A stretch of DNA of 64,000 nucleotides from Bifidobacterium saimiriisciurei (lineage in GTDB: Bacteria > Actinomycetota > Actinomycetes > Actinomycetales > Bifidobacteriaceae): NCBI RefSeq assembly GCF_010667655.1, contig NZ_WHZU01000010.1:19147-83146 (forward strand), given 5' to 3'. The stretch's first letter is position 1, and each line of letters begins with the position of its first letter. The position numbers were made by a program, and so were the translations under genes. The notes beneath the pieces are model-generated. The model saw only the letters and a program-made list of their open reading frames with translations, was not told the origin of the DNA and searched no databases. Positions 52,708-61,276 of this stretch are shown here, piece by piece.

Positions 52708-54474
52708 CTACGCGAACCAGAATCCCTTGAAATCGTACTTGAACACGCGGTAGATGAACGCGCTGTTGATCTTCATCGTGTAGTCGCGCAGCAGCGTGCC
52801 GTCGGCGTTGTACACGCCCCATGTGCCCTTGATGCCCGACTCGGTGACGATCGTGCCGTCCGAATACTCCTCGGCGCTGCTGATGTAGCCCGAATACGGC
52901 ACCGCGAACCGCTTGACCAGCTTGTACGTGCCCGCCTTCTCGTCGACGAGGTACTTCTGGAAGTACGATTTGTTGCTCGTGTCCTGAGACGCCAGCTCCG
53001 TCACCATGCCGGGGATCTGCGACCAGTCGTAGTCGGTCGTCGAGCTCACGCCGCCGTTGTTGTTGAACATGTAGATGTAGTACTGTCCGTCGGGCAGCGA
53101 ATCGTCCTTCACATACGTCACCGTGTGCTGGCCGCCCGAACTGGGGAAGTCGCCGATCTTGGTGAGGTTGTACTTCGCGTAGTCGGTGCCCTGCCAGAAC
53201 GTCTCCTCGCCGATGATGTACTTGAGCGTCGGCTTGGAGCTCACGTCGTCGATCTTGATGACCGACGACGTCTCGCGCGAACTGACGATGATGCTGTCGT
53301 CGTCGCTCACGTACTGGATGGTGTTGAGATGGATCCAATCCCATGAGTCGGAGCCGCTGTCGGTCGAGGTGGCCTTGGCGTCGGCGTCATGTTTGGTGCC
53401 GGCCTTGTACGACGCCATGAGCGTGCCCATGTCGACGGCCAGCGTGGTCTTGCCGGTGGCGAGGTTCACGCGCACGACCTTGTCCTGCACGGAATTGCCC
53501 TTCATGTCGGTGGCGAGCACGAGCAGGTTGCCGTCGTCGTCGAACACGTAGTCGTGGTGAAGGATGTACCGGCTGCCGAGGTTGTAGAACTTCTCGATGC
53601 GTCCGAGCCTGTTCATCGCCACGATGTCGTGTGTGGACGCGCTGTAGTACATGAGCCCGTCCTTGAAGACGAGTCTCTGCGCACGATAGTAGAGGATGGG
53701 GATCTCGCCGCGCAGCACGCCGTAGTCGTCGTACAGGTAGATGAGGTCCTGTTCGTTGCTGTCGTTGCCGAGCACCGCGTACAGACCGTTGCCCATCGTG
53801 CCGGCGTATTCGGTCTGCGTTCCCGTTTCGGTGACGGAATGGTCGAGCTGGACCTGCTCGCCGCCGATGGTGGCCGGCGCCTTGCGGTGGATGGTGCGTG
53901 TGGTGCTGCTGCCGTCCCGCTTGGTCATCGTGATGGTGACGGTGTTGTCCTCGCCGGGAATCAGGCCGAGCACCTGGAACTCATGCACGGTGGCGTAGCT
54001 GTCGCCGCCCGACGGCGTGGCGGAGAAGTCGGGGTAGTCGGTCTTCGGAGCGCTCACCGTATAGGAGACCTTGACGATGTCGTCGGTCTTGAAATACACG
54101 TACAGCGACGTGGTGTTGGTGCCGTACGGATTGTTCTCCACCAGCATGTGGTCGGCCGTCCATGTGCCGGACGATTTCTTTTCGTCGAGTTTGGTCTGCG
54201 CCGCCGTCTGATATTCCTCGGTGTATATCTTCTCGATGTCGGCGCCGGCACTGGTTGTCGCGGCCGCCCGCTGCGAGGAGAACGCGACGATACCGACCGT
54301 CGCGGCCATGGCGACGGCGACGACGGCGCTGCACACGGTCTGCATGGTGCGGCGGGTGCGGACGCTGGCACGGCTGGTGGTTGATGACGGTTGCGAATCC
54401 CGGGTCGAGGTCTGTCGGGATGGTTGGGATTGCCGGGGCAGACGCGATCTGATGGCTTGCGCGATGGACTGCAT
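52708..54474 (-). CDS. Arylsulfate sulfotransferase, membrane-anchored
   Basis: A 588-residue PAPS-independent arylsulfate sulfotransferase, which moves sulfate from one phenolic sulfate ester to another phenol. A membrane helix near residues 38-56 (VCSAVVAVAMAATVGIVAF) follows a basic N-terminus, so the catalytic part is outside the cell. A beta-sandwich N-domain (about 85-190) precedes a six-bladed propeller. Candidate catalytic histidines are in RYILHHDYVFDDDGN, SWDWIHLNTIQYVSDDD and SSGGQHTVTYV, which correspond in order to the active-site histidines of the characterised enzyme. The start ATG 54474 follows GAAAGG; longer in-frame readings (to 54711) lack support. It is a single gene, no sulfatase or disulphide-bond gene beside it. 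Confidence 0.88.
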   Translation of the reverse strand: MQSIAQAIRSRLPRQSQPSRQTSTRDSQPSSTTSRASVRTRRTMQTVCSAVVAVAMAATVGIVAFSSQRAAATTSAGADIEKIYTEEYQTAAQTKLDEKKSSGTWTADHMLVENNPYGTNTTSLYVYFKTDDIVKVSYTVSAPKTDYPDFSATPSGGDSYATVHEFQVLGLIPGEDNTVTITMTKRDGSSTTRTIHRKAPATIGGEQVQLDHSVTETGTQTEYAGTMGNGLYAVLGNDSNEQDLIYLYDDYGVLRGEIPILYYRAQRLVFKDGLMYYSASTHDIVAMNRLGRIEKFYNLGSRYILHHDYVFDDDGNLLVLATDMKGNSVQDKVVRVNLATGKTTLAVDMGTLMASYKAGTKHDADAKATSTDSGSDSWDWIHLNTIQYVSDDDSIIVSSRETSSVIKIDDVSSKPTLKYIIGEETFWQGTDYAKYNLTKIGDFPSSGGQHTVTYVKDDSLPDGQYYIYMFNNNGGVSSTTDYDWSQIPGMVTELASQDTSNKSYFQKYLVDEKAGTYKLVKRFAVPYSGYISSAEEYSDGTIVTESGIKGTWGVYNADGTLLRDYTMKINSAFIYRVFKYDFKGFWFA

Positions 54475-54840
54475 GATGGGCCTTTCGACGAAAACGATTG
54501 CGCGCATGCCAAGTCGGGTAATCGTGCCGAACGACCGGGGAGCGACCATGACAGACGGTCCTGCCGAACGATCATGCTGGGCGACGGCCTTCGTACGACC
54601 ATGCCGGATGAGTCCTACCAGACGGTTGCATGTGCGGAATGTCTTCAATCTACGGGTGTCGTCTCCATCGAATCTGGAGCGAACCTGAAAGCCGCGTGCG
54701 AACTCCCGCAATCATCCCTGAGGATGATATTCGCTGTTTTGCGCGTTGATTGTTCGCCGTCGACCGTCGCCTTGCCGGTTCCCTGGGCTCGGGCCGCCGT
54801 TACTCAAGGATTCCGTTGCCTGTCCGAATAATCTTCCGCA

Positions 54841-55200
54841 ATCCATGGCGTTGCATCGCATCATGATGGATTACGCCGCATTTCGCCTTTATCGCACCGT
54901 GGTCCATCAAAAACGGGATGATTCCAATGGATTGCGTCGCATTTCGCCCAAATTGTGACGCAATCCATCACGCTTGTATTTGCTGATCCATTAAAACCGC
55001 ATGATTCCAACGATCCCAAAATCATGACAGCCGAATCTTGATGGACTACGTTGCAAATCGACGGTTTCGTGACGCAATCCATCAAAACCACCGTGATTTT
55101 CATGGATTGCGTCGCAAAATCACCGATTTGCAACGCAATCCAACACAATCAGCATGATTCTCGTGGATTGTGCCGAAGAATCCGCGAGAATGCGATGCTG
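54841..55200. repeat. Array of degenerate hairpin repeats, period about 62 bp
   Basis: Units start with a TGGATTRCGYCGCA-like arm at 54867, 54929, 55044 (TGGACTACGTTGCA), 55104 and 55165. The complementary arm (TGACGCAATCCATCA in the best copies) follows after a short loop. Arm-to-arm spacings are about 62, 115, 60 and 61 bp; the long interval holds a decayed copy (GATCCATTAAAACC). Linkers share TCAAAACC and ATGATTCCA. The best stems (units at 54929 and 55104) pair over 10-16 bp. The region is AT-richer than its surroundings. The period is not a multiple of three, so it is not coding. Confidence 0.8.
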
Positions 55201-55325
55201 CATATTGCGGACATCGCCGCTACCTGCGCGGTGTTGATATTGAACGATTCGTGGGGTTTTGGATGGGCTGGGGAGTGAAACCTTGGGAAGTCTGCATGTA
55301 CCGATGCCGTCGGCGAGCATGAAAA

Positions 55326-55356
55326 AGGCCCTGCTGCCTTTTGGGCTGCAGGGCCT
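55326..55356 (-). terminator. Terminator of the alpha-glucoside MFS gene
   Basis: Arms AGGCCCTGC (55326-55334) and GCAGGGCCT (55348-55356). On the minus strand it is followed by TTTTTC (complement of 55321-55325). It lies 80 bp past the stop of the MFS gene. Confidence 0.85.
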
Positions 55357-55436
55357 GGGGGAGGGATGGACGGAAACGGTAAGGATTATGGTTGGGATTG
55401 CCGCCCCGACCTTGCCGGGGCGGCAACGGGTTGGTG

Positions 55437-56705
55437 TTACTTGACTCGCTTGATGCCGAGGACGGCGATCGCGGCGATCGCGGCCATGGCGATGGCGGTC
55501 GGGAACACGATGTTGTAGGAGCCGGTGGCGGCGACGATGCTGGAGGTGATCGCCACACCGATGGCCTGGCCGGCGCAGGTGGCGATGTTCATGAAGCCGA
55601 GGTCCTTGCCGGCGGTCTCCTTGTTCGGCAGCACGTCGACGTTCAGGGCCTGATCGACGGAGAGGTACATGCCGTAACCGAAGGAGGCGATGCCGCCGAA
55701 GAGGAACATACCCATCTGGGTCGGGAAGATCCACGGCATGGCCAGACCGATGGCGAACACGGCGCAGGCGACAGCGATCGGGGCCTTGCGGCGGTGGAGG
55801 GCGTCGGCGATCGGGCCGGAGATCAGGGAGGCGACCATCGAGGCGACCATGGTGAGCACGGAGATCACGGACATGGAGACGGCGGCCTGCTTGGTGCTCT
55901 CACCGATGTGGTCGGTCAGGATGTACAGCTGGTAGCTGAAGATCATCTGATAGGCGACGATGAGGCAGGTACGGCAGATAAACGCACGGTAGAAGTCGCC
56001 GCAATCCTTCAGCGGCGGGGTGAGGGACTCGACGATGACCTTCCACATCGGCTTGGAGGTGTCCTTCACCATGTCCTTGGAGGACGGCTCCTTCGGGGTG
56101 ATGACCACGGCGAGCACACCGGCGGCGAGGGCGCACAGACCAGTGCAGATGAAGCCGACCTCGACGTTCTCGATGAAGCGGGAGCCGATGAGGGTGCCAA
56201 TGCCCTGGCCGATCACGCCGCCGCCACCGATGGCAGCGGAGACGGTGGCGCGGTTGGATTCCTCAACACGGTCGGAGATCAACGCGTAGATAGGAGCCTG
56301 CACCATGTTCAGGCCGATAAGGGCGATGACGTAGAAGATGCCGATGAGCACGGCGGTGGACGGACGGCTCAGCGACCAGAAGCAGATGCCGTAGATGAAT
56401 GCACCGGTGAAGATCCACGGGGTGCGCTTGCCCCAACGGCTGGCGGTGCGATCGGAGAGCGCGCCGATGAACAGCGCGATGAAGATCGAGGCGATCGAAC
56501 CGGCCGAGTTGATGGCGCCGAGGGCCGCGGTCGATTCGGTGGCGCCCATGCCGAGGTCCGCACGCAGACGCTGCGGGACCAGCACCGACATGGTGCCGAA
56601 GAACGCGACGCCGGACAGCACGGCGAAGGCCATGAAGCCGCCGACATAGCGCCACTTCTCCGACTTGGTGTTTGCGGGAGTCGGATTCACTGTTGCAGTG
56701 GTCAT
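55437..56705 (-). CDS. MFS sugar transporter, probably for alpha-glucosides
   Basis: A 422-residue MFS carrier with 12 helices. The loop 2-3 motif GALSDRTASRWGKRTPWIFTG resembles the GPH/sucrose-type sugar symporters, as does the cytosolic loop sequence GPIADALHRRKAPI. Helices include VGGFMAFAVLSGVAFFGTMSV and IAMAAIAAIAVLGI. It is encoded downstream of a GH13 alpha-glucosidase under a divergent LacI regulator, so it probably imports the glucosidase substrate; this is inference. The start is ATG 56705 after GAGGAGAAAAGG; ATG 56744 is in frame but has no comparable site. A structured element lies between the two genes. Confidence 0.85.
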   Translation of the reverse strand: MTTATVNPTPANTKSEKWRYVGGFMAFAVLSGVAFFGTMSVLVPQRLRADLGMGATESTAALGAINSAGSIASIFIALFIGALSDRTASRWGKRTPWIFTGAFIYGICFWSLSRPSTAVLIGIFYVIALIGLNMVQAPIYALISDRVEESNRATVSAAIGGGGVIGQGIGTLIGSRFIENVEVGFICTGLCALAAGVLAVVITPKEPSSKDMVKDTSKPMWKVIVESLTPPLKDCGDFYRAFICRTCLIVAYQMIFSYQLYILTDHIGESTKQAAVSMSVISVLTMVASMVASLISGPIADALHRRKAPIAVACAVFAIGLAMPWIFPTQMGMFLFGGIASFGYGMYLSVDQALNVDVLPNKETAGKDLGFMNIATCAGQAIGVAITSSIVAATGSYNIVFPTAIAMAAIAAIAVLGIKRVK

Positions 56706-56772
56706 TTTCCTTTTCTCCTCTTCCTTGAGTTGCTGGTTATTCATGTGAAGTTTTGGGATGGACGGTCGGTCA

Positions 56773-56860
56773 GGGCGTGTAATGCGCGACACACTCAAGG
56801 CCGTTCGGCCCCGCGCCCGGTCAAGCCGGGCGCTAGCCTACGGTCTCGCATCACACGCCC
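56773..56860. repeat. Multi-branched palindromic element
   Basis: An outer 14-bp stem with one mismatch (GGGCGTGTAATGCG at 56773-56786, CGCATCACACGCCC at 56847-56860) encloses at least two inner hairpins: GGCCGTTCGGCC (about 56800-56811) and GCGCCCGG/CCGGGCGC (56813-56820, 56826-56833). It would fold into a multi-way junction in DNA or RNA. It lies in the gap between the GH13 gene and the MFS gene. Confidence 0.7.
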
Positions 56861-56906
56861 TTCCCTTCCTTCCGCATATCGTCAAAAGGAACGAATGGGT
56901 AGCGCG

Positions 56907-58664
56907 TTAGAGCTGAATCCACGCGGAGGTGTCCTGGGGGAGCTTGCCGTCCTCGGTCAGCGGACCGGAGGTGAGCAGCAGCTCGCCGGCGGGCAGGTCG
57001 ACCGGATCTGCGCCGAAGTTGGTGATCGAGGCCCAGCCGTTGGCTCGCTTGTAGGCGATGGTGCCTCCGGTGAAGCCGTTGGCGCCGTCGGGCTTGCCGC
57101 TGGAGCGGTCCTCGGGCAGCCATTCGATGCTCAGGTCGGTGGTCTGCAGCTTGTGGCGCAGCTCCAGGACCTTGCGGTAGAGGTTGAGCATGGAGTCCGG
57201 GTCGGCGTCCTCCACATCGGCGGCGAAGTCCTTGTACCATGCCGGCTGCGGCAGGTGCGGTTCCTCGGCGGCGTCGGCGGGGGAGAAGCCGAAGGAGCCT
57301 CCGGTGCCGAACTCGTCGTCGGGGTTCTCCAGCTTCGGGGCGTCGGCGGCAGTCCACGGCAGCGGCACGCGGCAGCCGTCGCGGCCCTTGGTGCTGGCGG
57401 CCTGCGAGGTGCGGTGGCCGGACGGATCCTCGACGCGGTCCCACGGGATGTCCGCGACTTCGAACAGGCCGAGTTCCTCGCCCTGGTACACGTAGGCGGA
57501 ACCGGGCAGGGCCATCTCCATGAGGATGGCGGCGCGAGCGCGCTTGGTGCCGAGCTCCTTGTCGAGCGGGTAGGTGGTGCCGTCGCGCAGCACCCAGTCC
57601 TTGGCGAGCTGGTGGTATTCGCTGGTCGGCACCTGCGGCAGGCCGTAGCGGGTGGTGTGGCGCACCACGTCGTGGTTGCTCATCACCCAGGTGGCGGAGG
57701 AGCCGGAGCGGTCGGCGCTTTCGATGCCCTCCTCGATGGCCTGGTGCATGGCGTCGCGAATCCAGTCCTTCTTGGCGAATTCGAAGTTGAAGATCTGTCC
57801 CAGATCGTCGGGGCTGGCGTACAGGTACTGGCGGTTGGGCTGCACCCAGGCCTCGGCCACGGCGAAGGCCGGCGGGTCGTACTCGTTGAAGACCTTGCGC
57901 CACTCGTGGTAGATCTCATGCACTTCGTCGCGGTCGATGACCGGATGGGAGCCGTCGTCGGGCTGGTCGGAGGTGCACCACACGACGTAGTTGTCGAGGT
58001 CGTCGCGGTCGAGGTCCTTGGCGAGGCCGTGGGCCACGTCCACGCGGAAGCCGTCGGCGCCGTGGTCGAGCCAGAAGCGCAGGGTGGTGAGGAAGTCCTC
58101 GCGCACCTCGGGGTTGTTCCAGTTCCAGTCGGGCTGTTCCTTGGTGAACATGTGCAGGTACCACTGGCCGTCGGGCACGCGCGTCCAGGCGGGGCCGCCG
58201 AAATGGTTCTCCCAGTTGCTCGGCGGGATGTCGCCGTTGGGGCCCTTGCCGTCGCGGAAGATGTAGCGGTCGCGCTCCGGGGAGCCGGGGGCCGCGGCGA
58301 GGGCCTCCTTGAACCAGGGGTGCAGGTTGGAGGAGTGGTTCGGGACGATGTCGACGACGACCTTGATGTTGCGCTCGTGGGCGGCCTTGGCGAGTTCGTC
58401 GAAGTCATCCATGGTGCCGAGCTTGGGGTCGACGTTGCGGTAGTCGTCAACGTCGTAGCCGCCGTCGGCGAGCTGGGAGGGGTAGAAGGGGCTGAGCCAG
58501 ATGGCGTCGACGCCGAGCTTGGCGAGGTAGTCGATCTTCTCGGTCACGCCGGCGATCTGTCCGAGGCCGGAGCCCTTCGAATCCTTGAACGAGCGGGGGT
58601 AGACCTGATAGACGACGGCCTGCTTCCACCACAGAGCCGGGTCGCTGCTTGCGTTCTGTGCCAT
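56907..58664 (-). CDS. GH13 alpha-glucosidase / oligo-1,6-glucosidase
   Basis: A 585-residue GH13 (subfamily like 30/31) intracellular alpha-glucosidase. Conserved regions: QVYPRSFKDSKG, DIVPNHSSNLHPWF, nucleophile in GFRVDVAHG, acid/base in AVAEAWVQPNR, and transition-state Asp in VMSNHDVVRHTTRYG. It hydrolyses short alpha-glucosides (maltose, sucrose, isomaltose or related). The sequence after the nucleophile (VDVAHG) differs from VINFI-type oligo-1,6-glucosidases, which suggests alpha-1,4 or broad preference; this is a tentative reading. Start ATG 58664 after GGAGGAG. It heads a two-gene unit with the MFS carrier and is controlled from 58665-59034. Confidence 0.93.
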   Translation of the reverse strand: MAQNASSDPALWWKQAVVYQVYPRSFKDSKGSGLGQIAGVTEKIDYLAKLGVDAIWLSPFYPSQLADGGYDVDDYRNVDPKLGTMDDFDELAKAAHERNIKVVVDIVPNHSSNLHPWFKEALAAAPGSPERDRYIFRDGKGPNGDIPPSNWENHFGGPAWTRVPDGQWYLHMFTKEQPDWNWNNPEVREDFLTTLRFWLDHGADGFRVDVAHGLAKDLDRDDLDNYVVWCTSDQPDDGSHPVIDRDEVHEIYHEWRKVFNEYDPPAFAVAEAWVQPNRQYLYASPDDLGQIFNFEFAKKDWIRDAMHQAIEEGIESADRSGSSATWVMSNHDVVRHTTRYGLPQVPTSEYHQLAKDWVLRDGTTYPLDKELGTKRARAAILMEMALPGSAYVYQGEELGLFEVADIPWDRVEDPSGHRTSQAASTKGRDGCRVPLPWTAADAPKLENPDDEFGTGGSFGFSPADAAEEPHLPQPAWYKDFAADVEDADPDSMLNLYRKVLELRHKLQTTDLSIEWLPEDRSSGKPDGANGFTGGTIAYKRANGWASITNFGADPVDLPAGELLLTSGPLTEDGKLPQDTSAWIQL

Positions 58665-59034
58665 AACTCCTCCTTGAATCGGTTTTGAACGTTCTAGTCA
58701 AAACGTTTGTATCAGCGTGTTCAGTTTTTTATAAAAGCGTTTGCATTAACGGAAACGATAATCAAAGGTTCGAAAATGTTAAGTTTTGCCTACGTTTTCG
58801 TTGTCTCCTTTGACTGTTGAATCTTAGGCGATTGTTTGGGTGCCGTTCCCGGTTGGTGTTGCGTTGGTATTGATAATAGCGTTTGCATAAAATTTATCAA
58901 AACGTTATCGGCGTGTCGCGGTAATGTGAGCGTTAAAACGTTGATATTGCAACGATGGTCAAATGTGCAAGCGTTTTTATGTATAATGGCCATTACCTGA
59001 GTAAGCAGCCATACGTCGGCAAAGGAGGCGAATG
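58665..59034. promoter_or_regulatory. LacI-type operator cluster, alpha-glucoside island
   Basis: A 370-bp AT-rich divergent control region. Operator-like sequences: AAACGTTT (58701-58708), AAGCGTTTGCA (58735-58745), AGCGTTTGCA (58878-58887), CAAAACGTTATCG (58898-58910), TAAAACGTTGATAT (from 58934) and TGCAAGCGTTTTTA (58966-58979). TATAAT at 58982-58987 is the -10 of the regulator gene, and the last operator lies in its spacer, so the regulator should repress itself. Sites near 58701 and 58735 are placed to block the glucosidase promoter. Confidence 0.75.
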
Positions 59035-60078
59035 ATGGCAAGAACCACGATTTCCAATGTGGCCGAGGAGGCCGGAGTCTCCGTGTCCACCGTTTCCAGG
59101 GCCCTGCGGGGGCTCGACAAGGTCAATCCCGACACCCGCAAGCGCGTCGAGGCGGCGGCCGAACGACTCAACTTCTCGTTTTCGAAGAGCGCGTCGTCAC
59201 TGGCGAGCGGCAAGACCATGAAGGTCGCCGTGCTGCTGCCCAACGAGATCAGCAGCTGGTTCAACTCCCATGCGTTCGAAGGCATCTACGAGGTGCTGTC
59301 CAAGCAGGGGTATGACGTCATCCCCAATGTGATGTGGGAGCAGCGCGACCTCGACAGGTTCTTCAAGGCGCTGCCGAACAACCAGAACGTCGATGCCGTC
59401 ATCGTCGTCTCGTTCGACCTCGATGACGACAAGAAGCGCATCCTCTCCGAGCTCACCGTGCCGGTCATCGGCCTCAACAACCCGTCCGACGAGGGCTTCG
59501 ACGCTTCGGCGAGGATCGACGACTTCGCCGCCATGCGCAGCGCCGTCCGTCTGCTGCATTCGCTCGGACACCGCAATCTGGCCTACATCGAACAGCCGGT
59601 CACGTCGCCGTTCACCTGCAGTGCGGAGGCTCGCGTCAACGGGTTCCGCGCCGCCGTGCGTGAGGTCGGCTATCGCGACGAGGACGTGCTCGTCATTCCG
59701 TCGGTGAAGCGGTCCGGCGTGCCGGGCGGTCAGGAGGAGTATTCCGGCATCGCCGCCCAGCTGCTCAGCGCCCCCGTGCGTCCGACCGGCATCTGCGTGG
59801 AGCACGACGGCTGCGCGGCCGCGCTGGTCAAGGAGTTGCGGCGACTTGGCTGGGACATCCCCGGCGAGGTCTCCGTCATCGGATTCGACGACAGCGACAT
59901 CGCCGACATCACCGGGCTCACCACCATTCATCAGGACCCCGTGGAGACCGGTCGGCAGGCCGCCATGCGCGCGCTGTCCCTCATGCGCGGCGAATGCCCC
60001 GAAACGCCGTACGGCGTCATGCCCACATCGATGGTCCTGCGCGACACCACCGGCCCCGCCGCCGAATCCGAAGCCTAG
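59035..60078 (+). CDS. LacI-family sugar regulator
   Basis: A 347-residue LacI/GalR repressor. The N-terminal helix-turn-helix and hinge are [26 protein letters not shown] and [25 protein letters not shown]. The periplasmic-binding-protein-like effector domain ([72 protein letters not shown]) is complete. ATG 59035 is six bases after AAAGGAGG and is preferred to ATG 59032 (three bases). Divergent from the GH13 gene; likely local repressor that responds to an alpha-glucoside. Confidence 0.95.
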   Translation: MARTTISNVAEEAGVSVSTVSRALRGLDKVNPDTRKRVEAAAERLNFSFSKSASSLASGKTMKVAVLLPNEISSWFNSHAFEGIYEVLSKQGYDVIPNVMWEQRDLDRFFKALPNNQNVDAVIVVSFDLDDDKKRILSELTVPVIGLNNPSDEGFDASARIDDFAAMRSAVRLLHSLGHRNLAYIEQPVTSPFTCSAEARVNGFRAAVREVGYRDEDVLVIPSVKRSGVPGGQEEYSGIAAQLLSAPVRPTGICVEHDGCAAALVKELRRLGWDIPGEVSVIGFDDSDIADITGLTTIHQDPVETGRQAAMRALSLMRGECPETPYGVMPTSMVLRDTTGPAAESEA

Positions 60079-60176
60079 ACGCCGCGGCAGGGGCGCCGGG
60101 AAGAAACGTCCTCTCGGTGAAAATCGCGAGACCGAGGTATGCTTACCTGTTCCATTACACAGGTGAAAGGGCGAAC

Positions 60177-60884
60177 ATGGCATCGCATAACGACAACGAG
60201 ACCTTTGACTCCTCGGCCTCGCGCATGATCTGGATCGACTGCGAGATGACGGGGCTTGACATCTTCCACGACGAACTGTGCGAGGTCTCCGTCGTGCCCA
60301 CCGACTTCGACCTCAACGTGCTCGACGAAGGCATCGACCTCGTCATCAAGCCGTCCGACGCCGCCGTCGCGCACATGAACGACTTCGTGCGCAACATGCA
60401 CACCTCCTCCGGCCTCATCGACGAGTGGAACGCCAACGGCCTGCCACTCGACGAGGCCCAGCGCAAGGTCGTCGAATACGTGAAGCAGTGGCTGCCCGCC
60501 AAGGGCAAGGCCCACCTCGCCGGCAACTCCGTCGGCAGCGACAAGAAGTTCCTCGACCGTTACATGCCCGACCTCATGAGCCTGCTGCACTACCGCGTCA
60601 TCGACGTGAGCACCCTCAAGGAGCTTTCGCGCCGCTGGTACCCGAACGTGTACCTCAACAAGCCGGCCAAGCACGGCGGCCACCGCGCGCTCGCCGACAT
60701 CATCGAATCGCTCGACGAACTGCGCTACTACCGCAAGGCGTTCTTCACGCCCGCCCCCGGCCCGGACGCCGACGAGGCCAAGGCCATCGCCGCCGACATC
60801 GAAGCCACCAGCCTCCTGCGCAGGTACGAGGAGAGCGGCAACCCGGTGGAGGATGTCAATACTCCTGAGAAGGCCGATTACTAA
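60177..60884 (+). CDS. orn: Oligoribonuclease
   Basis: A 235-residue DEDDh exonuclease that degrades RNA di- and oligonucleotides, including linear products of cyclic dinucleotides. Acidic catalytic residues: IDCEMTGLD (Asp, Glu), [21 protein letters not shown] (Asp), [13 protein letters not shown] (His, Asp). It is longer than E. coli Orn (181) because of a charged C-terminal extension (about 185-235: [20 protein letters not shown]). Start ATG 60177 follows GGTGAAAGG; the in-frame extension to 59994 overlaps the LacI gene and is rejected. Its last 23 bp are duplicated downstream (60977-61001). Confidence 0.94.
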   Translation: MASHNDNETFDSSASRMIWIDCEMTGLDIFHDELCEVSVVPTDFDLNVLDEGIDLVIKPSDAAVAHMNDFVRNMHTSSGLIDEWNANGLPLDEAQRKVVEYVKQWLPAKGKAHLAGNSVGSDKKFLDRYMPDLMSLLHYRVIDVSTLKELSRRWYPNVYLNKPAKHGGHRALADIIESLDELRYYRKAFFTPAPGPDADEAKAIAADIEATSLLRRYEESGNPVEDVNTPEKADY

Positions 60885-60906
60885 ATCGTCCTTCTCTCGG
60901 AGTATT
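60859..60906 (+). terminator. Hairpin across the orn stop codon
   Basis: AATACTCCTGAGAAGG (60859-60874) pairs, with one bulge, with CCTTCTCTCGGAGTATT (60890-60906). The stem spans the orn stop (60882-60884). It resembles a terminator without a T-run. Confidence 0.55.
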
Positions 60907-61001
60907 CGTGCGCGACCTTGGCGGTCGCTCCCCTCGCCTACGGAGAGTCCACCGGACTCTCCGCTTGACGGCTCGGCTCCTGAGAAGGCCGATTACTAAA
61001 T
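60862..61001. repeat. 25-bp direct repeat and inserted palindrome after orn
   Basis: Two identical 25-bp copies (60862-60886 and 60977-61001) start with CTCCTGAGAAGGCCG and include the orn stop TAA. Between them are about 90 bp with a perfect hairpin, 10-bp arms CGGAGAGTCC (60941-60950) and GGACTCTCCG (60954-60963). This may be the footprint of a small palindromic element with a flanking duplication, or a tandem duplication with later change. Confidence 0.75.
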
Positions 61002-61276
61002 AGGGCCTTTATATATGCAATGGCCGTCGCGGTCGATGATGACTGCGGCGGCCGTTTTGTATCGGGCGGCGGTCGGATGTGTTACGAATGGACTACGAAC
61101 TAGACCATGGTTCACTCCCGTTTTACATGGCGGCAAACAAAAGAGACTTTTCCCTCGCTGTAATAATGACCAACGCAGGGAGGAAGCGAACAAGCCGAAA
61201 CGGCTGATATTCCAACGCTTCCCACTGATTTTCCCTGTAGGGGTTTTCATTTGTGTTGCTAGTGAAGGGAGCTCGT
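60885..61276. other. Intergenic stretch, orn / amino-acid transporter
   Basis: A 392-bp region. It holds the duplicated orn end and palindrome (to 61001), a probable terminator TGGCCGTCGC/GCGGCGGCCG followed by TTTTG (61021-61058), the shared transporter element copy B (61081-61140), and a leader of about 130 bp before the first permease gene. Confidence 0.6.
61081..61140 (+). promoter_or_regulatory. Shared transporter promoter element, copy B
   Basis: Matches 4861-4920 at 43 of 60 positions. TAGACC (61101-61106) and TACATG (61124-61129) are again 17 bp apart. AGACCATGGTTC is a near-palindrome around CCATGG, more symmetric than in copy A. It lies 137 bp before the permease ATG; the intervening leader contains TTCCAACGCTTCCC and is unassigned. 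Confidence 0.55.

Larger units (their letters stand above)
54475..55436. other. Gene-free region with hairpin repeat array
   Basis: A 962-bp stretch without a credible gene. 54475-54840 shows no structure I recognise beyond the presumed sulfotransferase promoter. 54841-55200 is the hairpin array. 55201-55325 shows nothing clear. 55326-55356 is the terminator of the MFS transporter gene. Small open frames in the array (for example 54861-55148 on the minus strand) are made of the repeat itself and have no ribosome site. Confidence 0.7.

Noticed and set aside
54861..55148. A 95-codon minus-strand open frame in the hairpin array
   Set aside because: It is composed of the repeat itself, has no ribosome site, and the repeat period is not a multiple of three.
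54841..55200. CRISPR array
   Set aside because: Repeats are degenerate palindromes with related rather than unique spacers, and no cas genes are present.
55392..58688. A 1098-codon plus-strand open frame
   Set aside because: It runs antisense through the MFS and GH13 genes, which have clear domains and ribosome sites; high GC gives long antisense frames.
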